Positions 19,614 to 28,320 of a stretch of 64,000 nucleotides of DNA are shown one piece after another. Each line of letters starts with the position of its first letter. Positions within the stretch are counted from its first letter, which is position 1. Position numbers and translations under genes: made by a program. The notes beneath the pieces are model-generated. The model saw only the letters and a program-made list of their open reading frames with translations, was not told the origin of the DNA and did no database searches. The DNA is taken from positions 124,001 through 188,000 of the forward strand of contig NZ_PPCW01000001.1 in the NCBI RefSeq assembly GCF_002959755.1, in the 5' to 3' direction. This DNA is from Veillonella sp. T11011-6 (GTDB lineage: Bacteria > Bacillota > Negativicutes > Veillonellales > Veillonellaceae).

Positions 19614-21490
19614 TGGAAAAAATGAGAATGGAATCAGTAGATATGACTGAAAAAAATATAGAGAAAATTGAATCATTATTTCCTAATTGTATTACAGAAA
19701 CTTTAGATGAAAATGGGACATTAAAAAAAGCTATAAATTTTGAAGCATTAAAACAGATGCTATCTAACGAAGTCATAGATGGTGATGAAGCTTATGAGTT
19801 TACATGGGTTGGTAAAAAAGCTGCTATTGTTGAAGCAAATAAGCCGATTCGAAAAACTTTACGTCCTTGTATAGAGAAAAGTGTAAATTGGGATAATACT
19901 GAAAATTTATATATAGAAGGTGATAACCTTGAAGTATTAAAACTTTTGCAAGAGAGTTATCTTGGGAAAGTTGATGTAATATATATTGATCCACCTTACA
20001 ATACAGGGAATGATTTCATCTATAATGATGACTTTAAATTATCAAGTGAAGAATATATAGAAGCGAATAATGAATTCGATGAAAACGGGAATAGACTATT
20101 TAAGAATACAGATAGTAATGGTAGATTTCATTCTGATTGGTGTTCAATGATTTATTCTAGATTATTATTATCAAGAAATTTATTAAGTGATACTGGTGTC
20201 ATTTTTATAAGTATTGATGATAATGAACAAGAAAATCTAAAAAAAATATGTGATGAAGTATTCGGTGAAGATAATTTCTTGGCACAAATAATTTGGGAAA
20301 GAGCTTATGCACCTATAAACTTAAAGAAACATTTCTCAAGGTCTCATGATTTTATACTTTGTTATGCTAAAAATGAGACTCTAGCTATTAATAATGGCAT
20401 TAAACGAAGTGAAGAGGCCGATAATCGATATTCCAATCCTGATAATGATTCAAGAGGAGATTGGAAAGCAGATAATTTTTCTGTTGGACCTGCAGTTGAA
20501 TCAAATATTTATCCTATAACAACACCTTCAGGACGTATTGTTGAGCCACCAGCTGGTAGAAGTTGGCTTGTTTCAGAGAAAGTTTTTTTAGAAAAATTAA
20601 GAGATAATAGAATTTGGTTTGGCACTGATGGTAACTCGGTCCCTAGTATGAAAAGATTTTTAAATGAACTAAAAAAAATTGGGATTACTCCGATGACCAT
20701 ATGGAAGTATAAAGAAGTAGGCCATTCACAAGATGCAAGTAAAGCTCTAAAGGAATTATTTGATGATAGAAAAATCTTTGACTATCCTAAGCCCGTAAAT
20801 CTTATCAAAAGATGTATTGAACTTTATTCTAAAAAGGACTCTATTATTCTAGATTTCTTTTCTGGAAGTGCAACTACTGCTCATTCTGTAATGCAATTGA
20901 ATGCAGAAGATGGTGGTCATAGAAAATATATAATGGTTCAATTAGCTGAGAAAACGGATGAGAATTCAGATTCATATAAGAATGGTTTTAAAAATATTTG
21001 TGAAATAGGACAAGAGCGAATTAGAAAAGCATCAAAAAAAATACTAGAAGATTATAAAGGGAATATTGATACTGAAAAGTTAGATACTGGTTTTCGTGTC
21101 TTTAAGTTAGATGATTCTAATATGACAGATGTATACTATTCAGCAGATGAATATTCTCAGAATCTATTGTCAAATTTAGAGTCAAATATTAAACAAGATC
21201 GCAATGATTTAGATTTGTTATTTTCTTGTTTACTTGAATGGGGGTTACCATTATCCTTACCATACAATTCAGAAGAAATAGAAGGTTGTGCTGTACATAA
21301 TTATAATAATGGTGATTTAGTGGCATGTTTTGATGAACATATACCAGATTCAGTTATCAAATATATTGCAAAACATCAACCTCTTCAGGCAGTCTTTAGA
21401 GATAGCAGTTTTGAAAGTAGTCCAGCTAAAATTAATGTTGGTGAGATTTTTAAATCATTAGCTCCAGATACAAGAGTAAAAGTTATTTAG
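19613..21490 (+). CDS. mod: Type III restriction-modification DNA methyltransferase (Mod), copy 1
   Basis: The 625-residue beta-class DNA methyltransferase should transfer methyl from SAM to adenine N6 and set the target specificity of the type III enzyme. The catalytic motif IV DPPYNTGND lies at residues 126-134 and the SAM motif I LDFFSGSATTAH at about 413-424, in the order expected for type III Mod. The region from about 230 to 400 should hold the target recognition domain. A C-terminal segment (about 500-625) is shared almost unchanged with copy 2. Three A8 tracts occur near 20238, 20671 and 21034, where slippage would shift the frame. A possible alternative start is the ATG at 19622. Confidence 0.95.
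   Translation: MEKMRMESVDMTEKNIEKIESLFPNCITETLDENGTLKKAINFEALKQMLSNEVIDGDEAYEFTWVGKKAAIVEANKPIRKTLRPCIEKSVNWDNTENLYIEGDNLEVLKLLQESYLGKVDVIYIDPPYNTGNDFIYNDDFKLSSEEYIEANNEFDENGNRLFKNTDSNGRFHSDWCSMIYSRLLLSRNLLSDTGVIFISIDDNEQENLKKICDEVFGEDNFLAQIIWERAYAPINLKKHFSRSHDFILCYAKNETLAINNGIKRSEEADNRYSNPDNDSRGDWKADNFSVGPAVESNIYPITTPSGRIVEPPAGRSWLVSEKVFLEKLRDNRIWFGTDGNSVPSMKRFLNELKKIGITPMTIWKYKEVGHSQDASKALKELFDDRKIFDYPKPVNLIKRCIELYSKKDSIILDFFSGSATTAHSVMQLNAEDGGHRKYIMVQLAEKTDENSDSYKNGFKNICEIGQERIRKASKKILEDYKGNIDTEKLDTGFRVFKLDDSNMTDVYYSADEYSQNLLSNLESNIKQDRNDLDLLFSCLLEWGLPLSLPYNSEEIEGCAVHNYNNGDLVACFDEHIPDSVIKYIAKHQPLQAVFRDSSFESSPAKINVGEIFKSLAPDTRVKVI
21408..21456 (+). repeat. 49-base segment identical to 23281-23329 (3' end of mod copy 1)
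   Basis: By direct comparison this stretch is base-for-base identical to the equivalent stretch in mod copy 2, inside a wider region of high identity covering about the last 370 bases of both genes. A second run of at least 37 identical bases lies further upstream around 21296-21332. These are possible substrates for recombination. Confidence 0.95.
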
Positions 21491-21500
21491 GGGGAAATTA

Positions 21501-23363
21501 ATGGATAAGATGAGAATGGAAACAGCAGATATTACTACTAAAAACATAGAACGGATAGGAAACTTATTCCCCAATTGTATAACTGAATCAATTGATAACG
21601 ATGGTACACTAAAAAAAGCTATAAATTTTGATGTTTTAAAGCAAATTCTTTCAAGCGATGTGATTGATGGTGATGAATCCTATGAGTTTACTTGGGTTGG
21701 TAAGAATAATGCTATTGTTGAGGCTAATAAACCAATTCGAAAGACTCTACGTCCTTGTAAGGAAAAAAGTGTAGATTGGGATAAAACTAAAAATATATAT
21801 ATTGAGGGAGATAATCTTGAAGTTCTAAAACTCTTACAAGAAAGTTATTTAGGATTAGTAAAGTTAATTTATATTGATCCACCATATAATACTGGTCATG
21901 ACTTTATATATCCTGATTCTTTCGTTATGGACTCCGATGAATATAATGATGGAATTCAATATTATGATTCATCTGGTAACATTAATTATCGAAGAGAAAA
22001 TAGTACAACAGCAGGTAGATACCATTCAGATTGGTGTTCAATGATATATTCTAGATTACTCTTAGCAAGAAATTTATTATCTGATGATGGAACTATTTTT
22101 ATTTCAATTGATGTAAATGAATCCCATAATTTACGTAAGATTTGTGATGAAGTTTTTGGTGCTGACTCTTTTGTAACAGATATTATTTGGAATTCTAGAA
22201 AGTCTGTTTCAAATGATGCTATAGTATCTCTTAACCATAATTATACATTGGTATATGCAAAGAATATGGAAGTATTTTATGCAAATAAATCAAAATTTAA
22301 GTTACCAGATACAGGTGATGGATTTCATAACTGGGATAATGACCCAAGAGGACCATGGAAAGCAGATCCATTTGATAGTCCAGGCATAAGACCTAATCTA
22401 ACCTACGGTATTATTAACCCTAATACAGGTGAAGAATTTTGGCCAGCAGAAGGACGTTGCTGGAGAACAGGGGAGGAAGAATATAAATCATTTTTAACGG
22501 ACAATAGGATAATATTCGGGAAAAATGGAAATAGTAAACCTCAACTAAAAAGATTTTTAAGTGAAGCTCAAGAGAAAGGAATAACTCCAAAATCATTGTG
22601 GGATGATTGTGGAACTGCAACTGAAGGAACAAAAGAAATTAAAAAGTTATTTGGCGCAAAAGTTTTTGATACACCGAAGCCTGTCAGTTTTATTAATAAA
22701 ATTATTAGATTGGCTACAAATAAAAATGATATAGTTTTGGACTTTTTTTCTGGATCTGCTACAACTGCTCATGCAGTATTACTGCATAATGCGTACACTA
22801 ATGCAGAATGTAAATATATAATGGTTCAAATGAATGAACCTATTTCTGAGAGTACCATTGCATATAATGAAGGTTTTAGAACTATTGCAGAATTAGGTAG
22901 AAAAAGAATCATATTGGCCGCTAATTATATAAAGCATGATACCAATGCTGATATTGATTATGGATTTAGAGTTTTAAAATTAGATGACTCTAATATGAAT
23001 GATATATATTACTCAGCAAATGAATATTCACAGAATTTACTTTCAAATTTAGAGTCAAATATTAAGTCTGATCGTAATGATCTTGATTTACTATTTGGCT
23101 GTTTGCTTGAATGGGGGTTACCATTATCATTACCATATAATTCAGAAGAGATAGAGGGCTGTACTATACATAATTATAATAATGGTGATTTAGTGGCATG
23201 TTTCAATGAAAATATACCAGATTCAGTCATTAAATATATTGCAAAACAACAGCCTCTTCGTGCGGTCTTTAGAGATACTGGTTTTGAAAGTAGTCCAGCT
23301 AAAATTAATGTTGGTGAGATTTTTAAATCGATAGCTCCAGATACAAGAGTAAAGGTTATTTAA
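21501..23363 (+). CDS. mod: Type III restriction-modification DNA methyltransferase (Mod), copy 2
   Basis: The 620-residue paralogue lies 10 bases after copy 1. DPPYNTGHD (126-134) and LDFFSGSATTAH (about 412-423) are both intact, so it should be active. The first about 125 residues and the last about 125 are close to copy 1. The middle (about 225-400) differs strongly apart from family landmarks such as DPRGPWKADPF and GKNGNSKPQLKRFL. That pattern suggests a different recognition sequence. GGGGGA precedes the ATG. Since only one Res follows, the two Mod proteins probably compete for or share it. Confidence 0.95.
   Translation: MDKMRMETADITTKNIERIGNLFPNCITESIDNDGTLKKAINFDVLKQILSSDVIDGDESYEFTWVGKNNAIVEANKPIRKTLRPCKEKSVDWDKTKNIYIEGDNLEVLKLLQESYLGLVKLIYIDPPYNTGHDFIYPDSFVMDSDEYNDGIQYYDSSGNINYRRENSTTAGRYHSDWCSMIYSRLLLARNLLSDDGTIFISIDVNESHNLRKICDEVFGADSFVTDIIWNSRKSVSNDAIVSLNHNYTLVYAKNMEVFYANKSKFKLPDTGDGFHNWDNDPRGPWKADPFDSPGIRPNLTYGIINPNTGEEFWPAEGRCWRTGEEEYKSFLTDNRIIFGKNGNSKPQLKRFLSEAQEKGITPKSLWDDCGTATEGTKEIKKLFGAKVFDTPKPVSFINKIIRLATNKNDIVLDFFSGSATTAHAVLLHNAYTNAECKYIMVQMNEPISESTIAYNEGFRTIAELGRKRIILAANYIKHDTNADIDYGFRVLKLDDSNMNDIYYSANEYSQNLLSNLESNIKSDRNDLDLLFGCLLEWGLPLSLPYNSEEIEGCTIHNYNNGDLVACFNENIPDSVIKYIAKQQPLRAVFRDTGFESSPAKINVGEIFKSIAPDTRVKVI
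23281..23329 (+). repeat. 49-base segment identical to 21408-21456 (3' end of mod copy 2)
   Basis: This is the second member of the identical pair. The two are 1873 bases apart in direct orientation, so recombination between them would delete one mod gene's worth of DNA and leave a chimeric methylase. Confidence 0.95.
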
Positions 23364-23375
23364 GGAGGTCTAGAC

Positions 23376-26300
23376 ATGAAACTACAATTTAAGCATCAAA
23401 AATTTCAAGCTGATGCTGCGAAGGCCGTGGTGGATGTATTTGCAGGACAGCCTTATTTAACACCATCATATATGATGGATAGAGGAACTGGTTATATTCA
23501 ACAATCCCTAACTGAGGATAATGATTTTACTGGCTTTAGTAACCAGATAATAGTGAAAGAATTAAGTGATGAGCTAATTCTTAGTCGAATAAAGAAAATA
23601 CAACGAGATAATCAAATTCTACCATCTGATAAATTAGAAGGTAGATATAATTTGACTATTGAAATGGAGACTGGTGTTGGTAAGACTTATACATATATTA
23701 AAACTATGTATGAGCTTAATAAACATTATGGTTGGAGTAAATTTATTATTGTTGTACCTAGCATTGCTATACGTGAAGGTGTTTATAAAACTTTCCAAGT
23801 TACACAAGACCATTTTGCGGAAGAATATGGTAAAAAGATTCGATTCTTTATTTATAACTCTGCTCAATTAACTGAAATTGATCGCTTTGCATCTGATAGC
23901 TCCATTAATGTAATGATTATTAATTCTCAAGCATTTAATGCAAAAGGTAAGGATGCTAGACGTATTTATATGAAATTAGATGAGTTTAGATCTCGTCGTC
24001 CTATAGATATTATTGCCAAGACAAATCCTATCTTAATCATTGATGAGCCTCAATCTGTAGAAGGAAAACAGACAAAAGAAAGTTTAAAACAATTTAATCC
24101 ATTAATGACTCTTCGTTACTCTGCAACTCATAAGAGTGACAGTATCTACAACATGGTTTATCGATTAGATGCATTAGAAGCTTACAATAAATATCTTGTA
24201 AAAAAAATTGCTGTTAAAGGTATTACTGAATCTGGAAGTACAGCTACTGAAAGTTATGTTTATCTCGAAGGTATTAATCTTTCAAAGTCAGCTCCTACAG
24301 CAACTATTCAGTTTGATTATAAAGGTGCTAAAGGCATTCGAAAGATAACAAGAGTTGTTTCGGAAGGCTATAACCTCTATGATAACTCAGGCCAAATGGA
24401 AGAGTATAAAGATGGTTTTGTTGTATCTAGAATTGATGGTCGTGATGACTCAGTTGAGTTTATTAACGGAGTAAAGGTCTATGCTGGTGATGTAATTGGC
24501 AAAGTAAATGAAGATCAACTTCGACGTATTCAAATAAGAGAAACAATTTTATCTCATATTGAAAGAGAACGTGACTTATTTTATAAAGGAATAAAAGTAT
24601 TATCTTTATTCTTTATAGATGAGGTAGCAAAGTATAAGCATTATGATGCTTCTGGATTGCCTATTAATGGTATCTATGCAGATATGTTTGAAGAGGAGTA
24701 TAAGGATATTATTGATAATCTTCAAATAAAATTTGGTGAAGATGAGTATATAAAGTATATTAATGCTATTTCTGAATCGTCTACACATGCAGGTTATTTC
24801 TCCATTGATAAAAAAGGAAAAATGGTTGACTCTAAGTTAAAAGATAAAAAAGAGAAAACATCAGATGATGTTGATGCTTTTGATTTAATTATGAAGAATA
24901 AAGAACTTCTTTTAGATAGAGACCCTAAGAAATCTCCTGTTAGATTCATCTTTTCTCATTCAGCATTACGTGAAGGCTGGGATAATCCAAATGTTTTTCA
25001 GATTTGTACATTAAAACAAAGTAGTAGTGATGTGCGCAAACGTCAAGAAGTAGGCCGTGGTCTTCGCCTTTGTGTAAACCAAGATGGGGAACGTATGGAT
25101 ACCAATGTACTTGGTAATGATGTACATAATGTAAATGTTCTTACTATAATAGCTAGTGAAAGCTACGATAGTTTTGCAAAGGGCTTACAAGCTGAAATTG
25201 CCGAGGCCGTTGCTGATAGACCTAAATCAATCACACCTGAATTATTCATTGGAAAAGTAATTAAAGATATACATAATAATGAACAGGTTATAGATGATCA
25301 AATAGGACGTGCTATTCATTATGATCTTATTGTAAATGGTTATATTGATAAAACAGGTGCTCTTACTGATAAATATTATGATGATAAGTCTAATGGTTTA
25401 ATACAGGTTGCTGATGAAGTATCTGACTCCAAGGATGCAGTTATAGGAATCATTGATTCTATCTATGATTCTAAATCGATACAATTTGAAAATGCACGCA
25501 GTAATAATGTTGAGCTTCAGTTAGACGAAGATAAAGTTTCTATGCCTGAATTTAAAGCACTATGGAATAAGATAAATTCCAAATCAGTATATGTCGTTGA
25601 TTTTGATACTGATGAGCTTGTTAGAAATGCAATTTCAGCTTTAGATAGCAAACTTCGAGTTTCAAAGATTTTCTATAAAGTTGAATCTGGTACTATGAAA
25701 CAGATTAAATCAAAAGAGGCGTTAGAAACATCAGGTTCTTTTGTAAAAGAAGCTGCTTCAACATATGGAAGTAAAAATGCTGTAAGTTCTAATGTTAAAT
25801 ATGATTTGGTCGGTAAACTAGTAGATGAGACCGGGCTTACGCGTAAAGCAATTATACAGATTCTTCAAGGTATTGAATCTGCTGTCTTTAATCAATTCAA
25901 AGATAATCCAGAAGAGTTCATTATTAAAGCTGCATCACTTATAAATGATGAAAAAGCAACAGCAATTATTGAGCACATCACATATGATGTACTAGATGAA
26001 AAATATGATACTAATGTATTTACTGATCCAACAATTAAAGGTCGCTTAGGGACTAATGCGATGAAAGCTAATAAACATTTATATGACCATATTGTTTATG
26101 ACTCAACAAATGAAAAAAACTTTGCATCTGAGTTGGATATAAACTCTGATGTGGCTGTATATGTTAAATTACCTGATGGATTTTATATATCAACACCTGT
26201 TGGTCGATATAACCCAGATTGGGCAATAGCTTTTTATGAAGGTAGTGTAAAACATATTTATTTTGTTGCTGAAACAAAGGGCTCTATGAATTCAATGCAA

Positions 26301-26426
26301 CTCCGATTGATTGAAGAATCCAAACTACATTGTGCACGTGAACACTTTAAAGCTATCAGTAAAGGGGACGTTGTTTATGATGTTGTTGATAGCTATAAGT
26401 CACTACTAGATATTGTGACAAAGTAA
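23376..26426 (+). CDS. res: Type III restriction enzyme Res subunit
   Basis: The 1016-residue motor-nuclease works with Mod to cut DNA carrying two unmethylated sites. The SF2 motor is complete: Walker A METGVGKT (97-104), Walker B-type IIDEPQSVEG (about 223), LRYSATHK, then FSHSALREGWDNPN and the arginine-finger motif QEVGRGLRL (about 560). The C-terminal nuclease has the PD-(D/E)xK residues in NPDWAIAF (D948) and VAETKG (E966, K968). No truncation or frameshift is seen. AAGGAGG precedes the ATG, and the gene lies 12 bases after mod copy 2, as expected for a mod-res operon. Confidence 0.96.
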   Translation: MKLQFKHQKFQADAAKAVVDVFAGQPYLTPSYMMDRGTGYIQQSLTEDNDFTGFSNQIIVKELSDELILSRIKKIQRDNQILPSDKLEGRYNLTIEMETGVGKTYTYIKTMYELNKHYGWSKFIIVVPSIAIREGVYKTFQVTQDHFAEEYGKKIRFFIYNSAQLTEIDRFASDSSINVMIINSQAFNAKGKDARRIYMKLDEFRSRRPIDIIAKTNPILIIDEPQSVEGKQTKESLKQFNPLMTLRYSATHKSDSIYNMVYRLDALEAYNKYLVKKIAVKGITESGSTATESYVYLEGINLSKSAPTATIQFDYKGAKGIRKITRVVSEGYNLYDNSGQMEEYKDGFVVSRIDGRDDSVEFINGVKVYAGDVIGKVNEDQLRRIQIRETILSHIERERDLFYKGIKVLSLFFIDEVAKYKHYDASGLPINGIYADMFEEEYKDIIDNLQIKFGEDEYIKYINAISESSTHAGYFSIDKKGKMVDSKLKDKKEKTSDDVDAFDLIMKNKELLLDRDPKKSPVRFIFSHSALREGWDNPNVFQICTLKQSSSDVRKRQEVGRGLRLCVNQDGERMDTNVLGNDVHNVNVLTIIASESYDSFAKGLQAEIAEAVADRPKSITPELFIGKVIKDIHNNEQVIDDQIGRAIHYDLIVNGYIDKTGALTDKYYDDKSNGLIQVADEVSDSKDAVIGIIDSIYDSKSIQFENARSNNVELQLDEDKVSMPEFKALWNKINSKSVYVVDFDTDELVRNAISALDSKLRVSKIFYKVESGTMKQIKSKEALETSGSFVKEAASTYGSKNAVSSNVKYDLVGKLVDETGLTRKAIIQILQGIESAVFNQFKDNPEEFIIKAASLINDEKATAIIEHITYDVLDEKYDTNVFTDPTIKGRLGTNAMKANKHLYDHIVYDSTNEKNFASELDINSDVAVYVKLPDGFYISTPVGRYNPDWAIAFYEGSVKHIYFVAETKGSMNSMQLRLIEESKLHCAREHFKAISKGDVVYDVVDSYKSLLDIVTK

Positions 26427-26470
26427 ATTTTTATACATTAATTTATGTGAGGGGATTGGGAGTATATAAA

Positions 26471-28249
26471 ATGGGAACTGAATTATTTGATAATATTCCT
26501 AGTAGGGTATCAGACTTATTATCAGATGTAAGAAATGGTCGAATTGGATTACCAGACTTACAAAGACCTTTTGTATGGAAAGATAATAAAGTTAGAGAGT
26601 TATTAGATTCTATGATGAAAGGATATCCTATTGGGTATATTATGCTATGGGCTTCCCCGGAAGACTATGAGAATACGGGTCACATTGGTAAAAATGATAA
26701 GTTATATAGGCAACCTGATGATCTAGTGATTGATGGTCAACAGCGCTTAACAGCTTTATTAGGTGCGTTATATGGGGTAAGCATTAAAGACAAAAATTAT
26801 AAAGAACGGAATATACGTATTTCTTATAATCCATTAACTCGAGAGTTTGCAGTGTGGACACAAGCTTATGAACGAAATCAAGAGTGGATTAGTTCGATAA
26901 GTAGTGTATTTAAGGATCATAAAGACTTTAATATTGCGAAATTTCGTAAATCATTTATTAAAAACTGCAATGAAAATCGAATAAAAAATGGTGTTGATAT
27001 ATTAACTGAAGATGAAGAGGACTTGATTGAAAGTAATATTAATGCTCTCTTGAATTTGGAAACGTATTCCTTACCAACATTAAAAATTAATTCTAAAGCA
27101 ACAGAAGAAGATGTTGCCGATATATTTGTTAGAGTTAACTCAGGTGGACAAAATCTTACGGAAAAAAATTTTATAGAAACTCTTTTAGCAGTTTATGATA
27201 ATGAGGTTCACGAACTTATTAACAAGTTCTGTGCCGAATCTAGAATTCCATCTGAAAAAACATCCTTTAATCAAATTATTCAAGTTAGTCCGGCACATCT
27301 AATTAGAGTCGCTGTAGGTGTTGGGTTTAAACGAGCACGTTTACGTTATGCTTATATGTTACTTAGAGGAAAGAATCTAAAAACAGGCGAAATAACACAA
27401 ACTATACGTGATGAAAATTTAAAAGTATTTAAGGATTCGCTTGATCTTGTATGTAATCTTAATAATTGGCATGCATTCATGAACTTATTTTCCACTGCAG
27501 GATATTTGAAAAGTAGCTTAATTGCATCTTCAAATGCTGTAGTGTTTAGCTATGTTTTATATTTAATAGGAAAATATTCCTATAAGGTACCATCTGTTAA
27601 ATTGAATAAAATTATCCGTAAATGGATTTTTATGTCTACAATTACTGGATTTTATACAGGATCAACAGAGAGTGCGGTAGAAAAACAATTTGCAGATTTA
27701 CGGAAAATCAGTAAGGCAGAGGATTTTATTAGCTATTTGGATACTATTATATCTAATAGATTTACAGACGATTATTTTACTGTTTCATTACCATCAGAAC
27801 TAAATAGCTCATCGGCGACATCTCCTGCTTGGTATGGATATGTAGCAGCACTTAATGTTTTAGGTACACCTATGTTATTTAGTACAGAACCTTTATCACA
27901 ATATTTTATTATGGGAACAAATGGTGATAAAAGCGCCATTGATAAGCATCATATTTTCCCTAAACATTATCTTCAATCTATTGGTTATGATGATGATCGT
28001 GATAGAAATCAAATAGCTAATTTTACATATTTGGACTATGTTACAAATATTGATATTTCTGATACTTCTCCATTAGAATATGTACAAAAATATAGACAAA
28101 AACTAGGTCAGGAAGCTTTTAATCTTACTTGTGAACAAAATGCACTTCCTTTAAATTTTGAAACGTTATCATATTCAGAGTTTCTAAAACAACGTAGATT
28201 ACTAATAGCTCAAATTATTAAAAAAGCTTATACCAAGTTAGATTCTTGA
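26471..28249 (+). CDS. DUF262-HNH (DUF1524-like) nuclease, GmrSD/SspE-like
   Basis: The 592-residue protein has an N-terminal DUF262 domain with LPDLQRPFVW (about 27-36) and the ParB-like nucleotide-binding motif IDGQQRLTAL (87-96). It ends in an HNH-type nuclease with DKHHIFPKHYL near 490 and the following Asn residues (IANFTYLDYVTNI). DUF262 plus DUF1524 is the architecture of type IV modification-dependent enzymes (GmrSD) and of SspE in phosphorothioate defence. The target here is unknown. I chose ATG 26471, with GGGAG eight bases upstream, over a GTG at 26447. The 44-base spacing from res and the lack of a terminator suggest co-transcription with the type III genes. Confidence 0.88.
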   Translation: MGTELFDNIPSRVSDLLSDVRNGRIGLPDLQRPFVWKDNKVRELLDSMMKGYPIGYIMLWASPEDYENTGHIGKNDKLYRQPDDLVIDGQQRLTALLGALYGVSIKDKNYKERNIRISYNPLTREFAVWTQAYERNQEWISSISSVFKDHKDFNIAKFRKSFIKNCNENRIKNGVDILTEDEEDLIESNINALLNLETYSLPTLKINSKATEEDVADIFVRVNSGGQNLTEKNFIETLLAVYDNEVHELINKFCAESRIPSEKTSFNQIIQVSPAHLIRVAVGVGFKRARLRYAYMLLRGKNLKTGEITQTIRDENLKVFKDSLDLVCNLNNWHAFMNLFSTAGYLKSSLIASSNAVVFSYVLYLIGKYSYKVPSVKLNKIIRKWIFMSTITGFYTGSTESAVEKQFADLRKISKAEDFISYLDTIISNRFTDDYFTVSLPSELNSSSATSPAWYGYVAALNVLGTPMLFSTEPLSQYFIMGTNGDKSAIDKHHIFPKHYLQSIGYDDDRDRNQIANFTYLDYVTNIDISDTSPLEYVQKYRQKLGQEAFNLTCEQNALPLNFETLSYSEFLKQRRLLIAQIIKKAYTKLDS

Positions 28250-28320
28250 ATTTTTTTATTTGATTATAGAGTTTGTATTATTAATAATAATTTGATTTAA
28301 TCTCCTTAAAGGTATATTTT

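Noticed and set aside
15709-28249. BREX or DISARM system
   Set aside because: No PglZ, BrxC or BrxA (BREX) and no DUF1998 DrmB-type protein (DISARM). The Mod and Res motifs are those of a type III enzyme.
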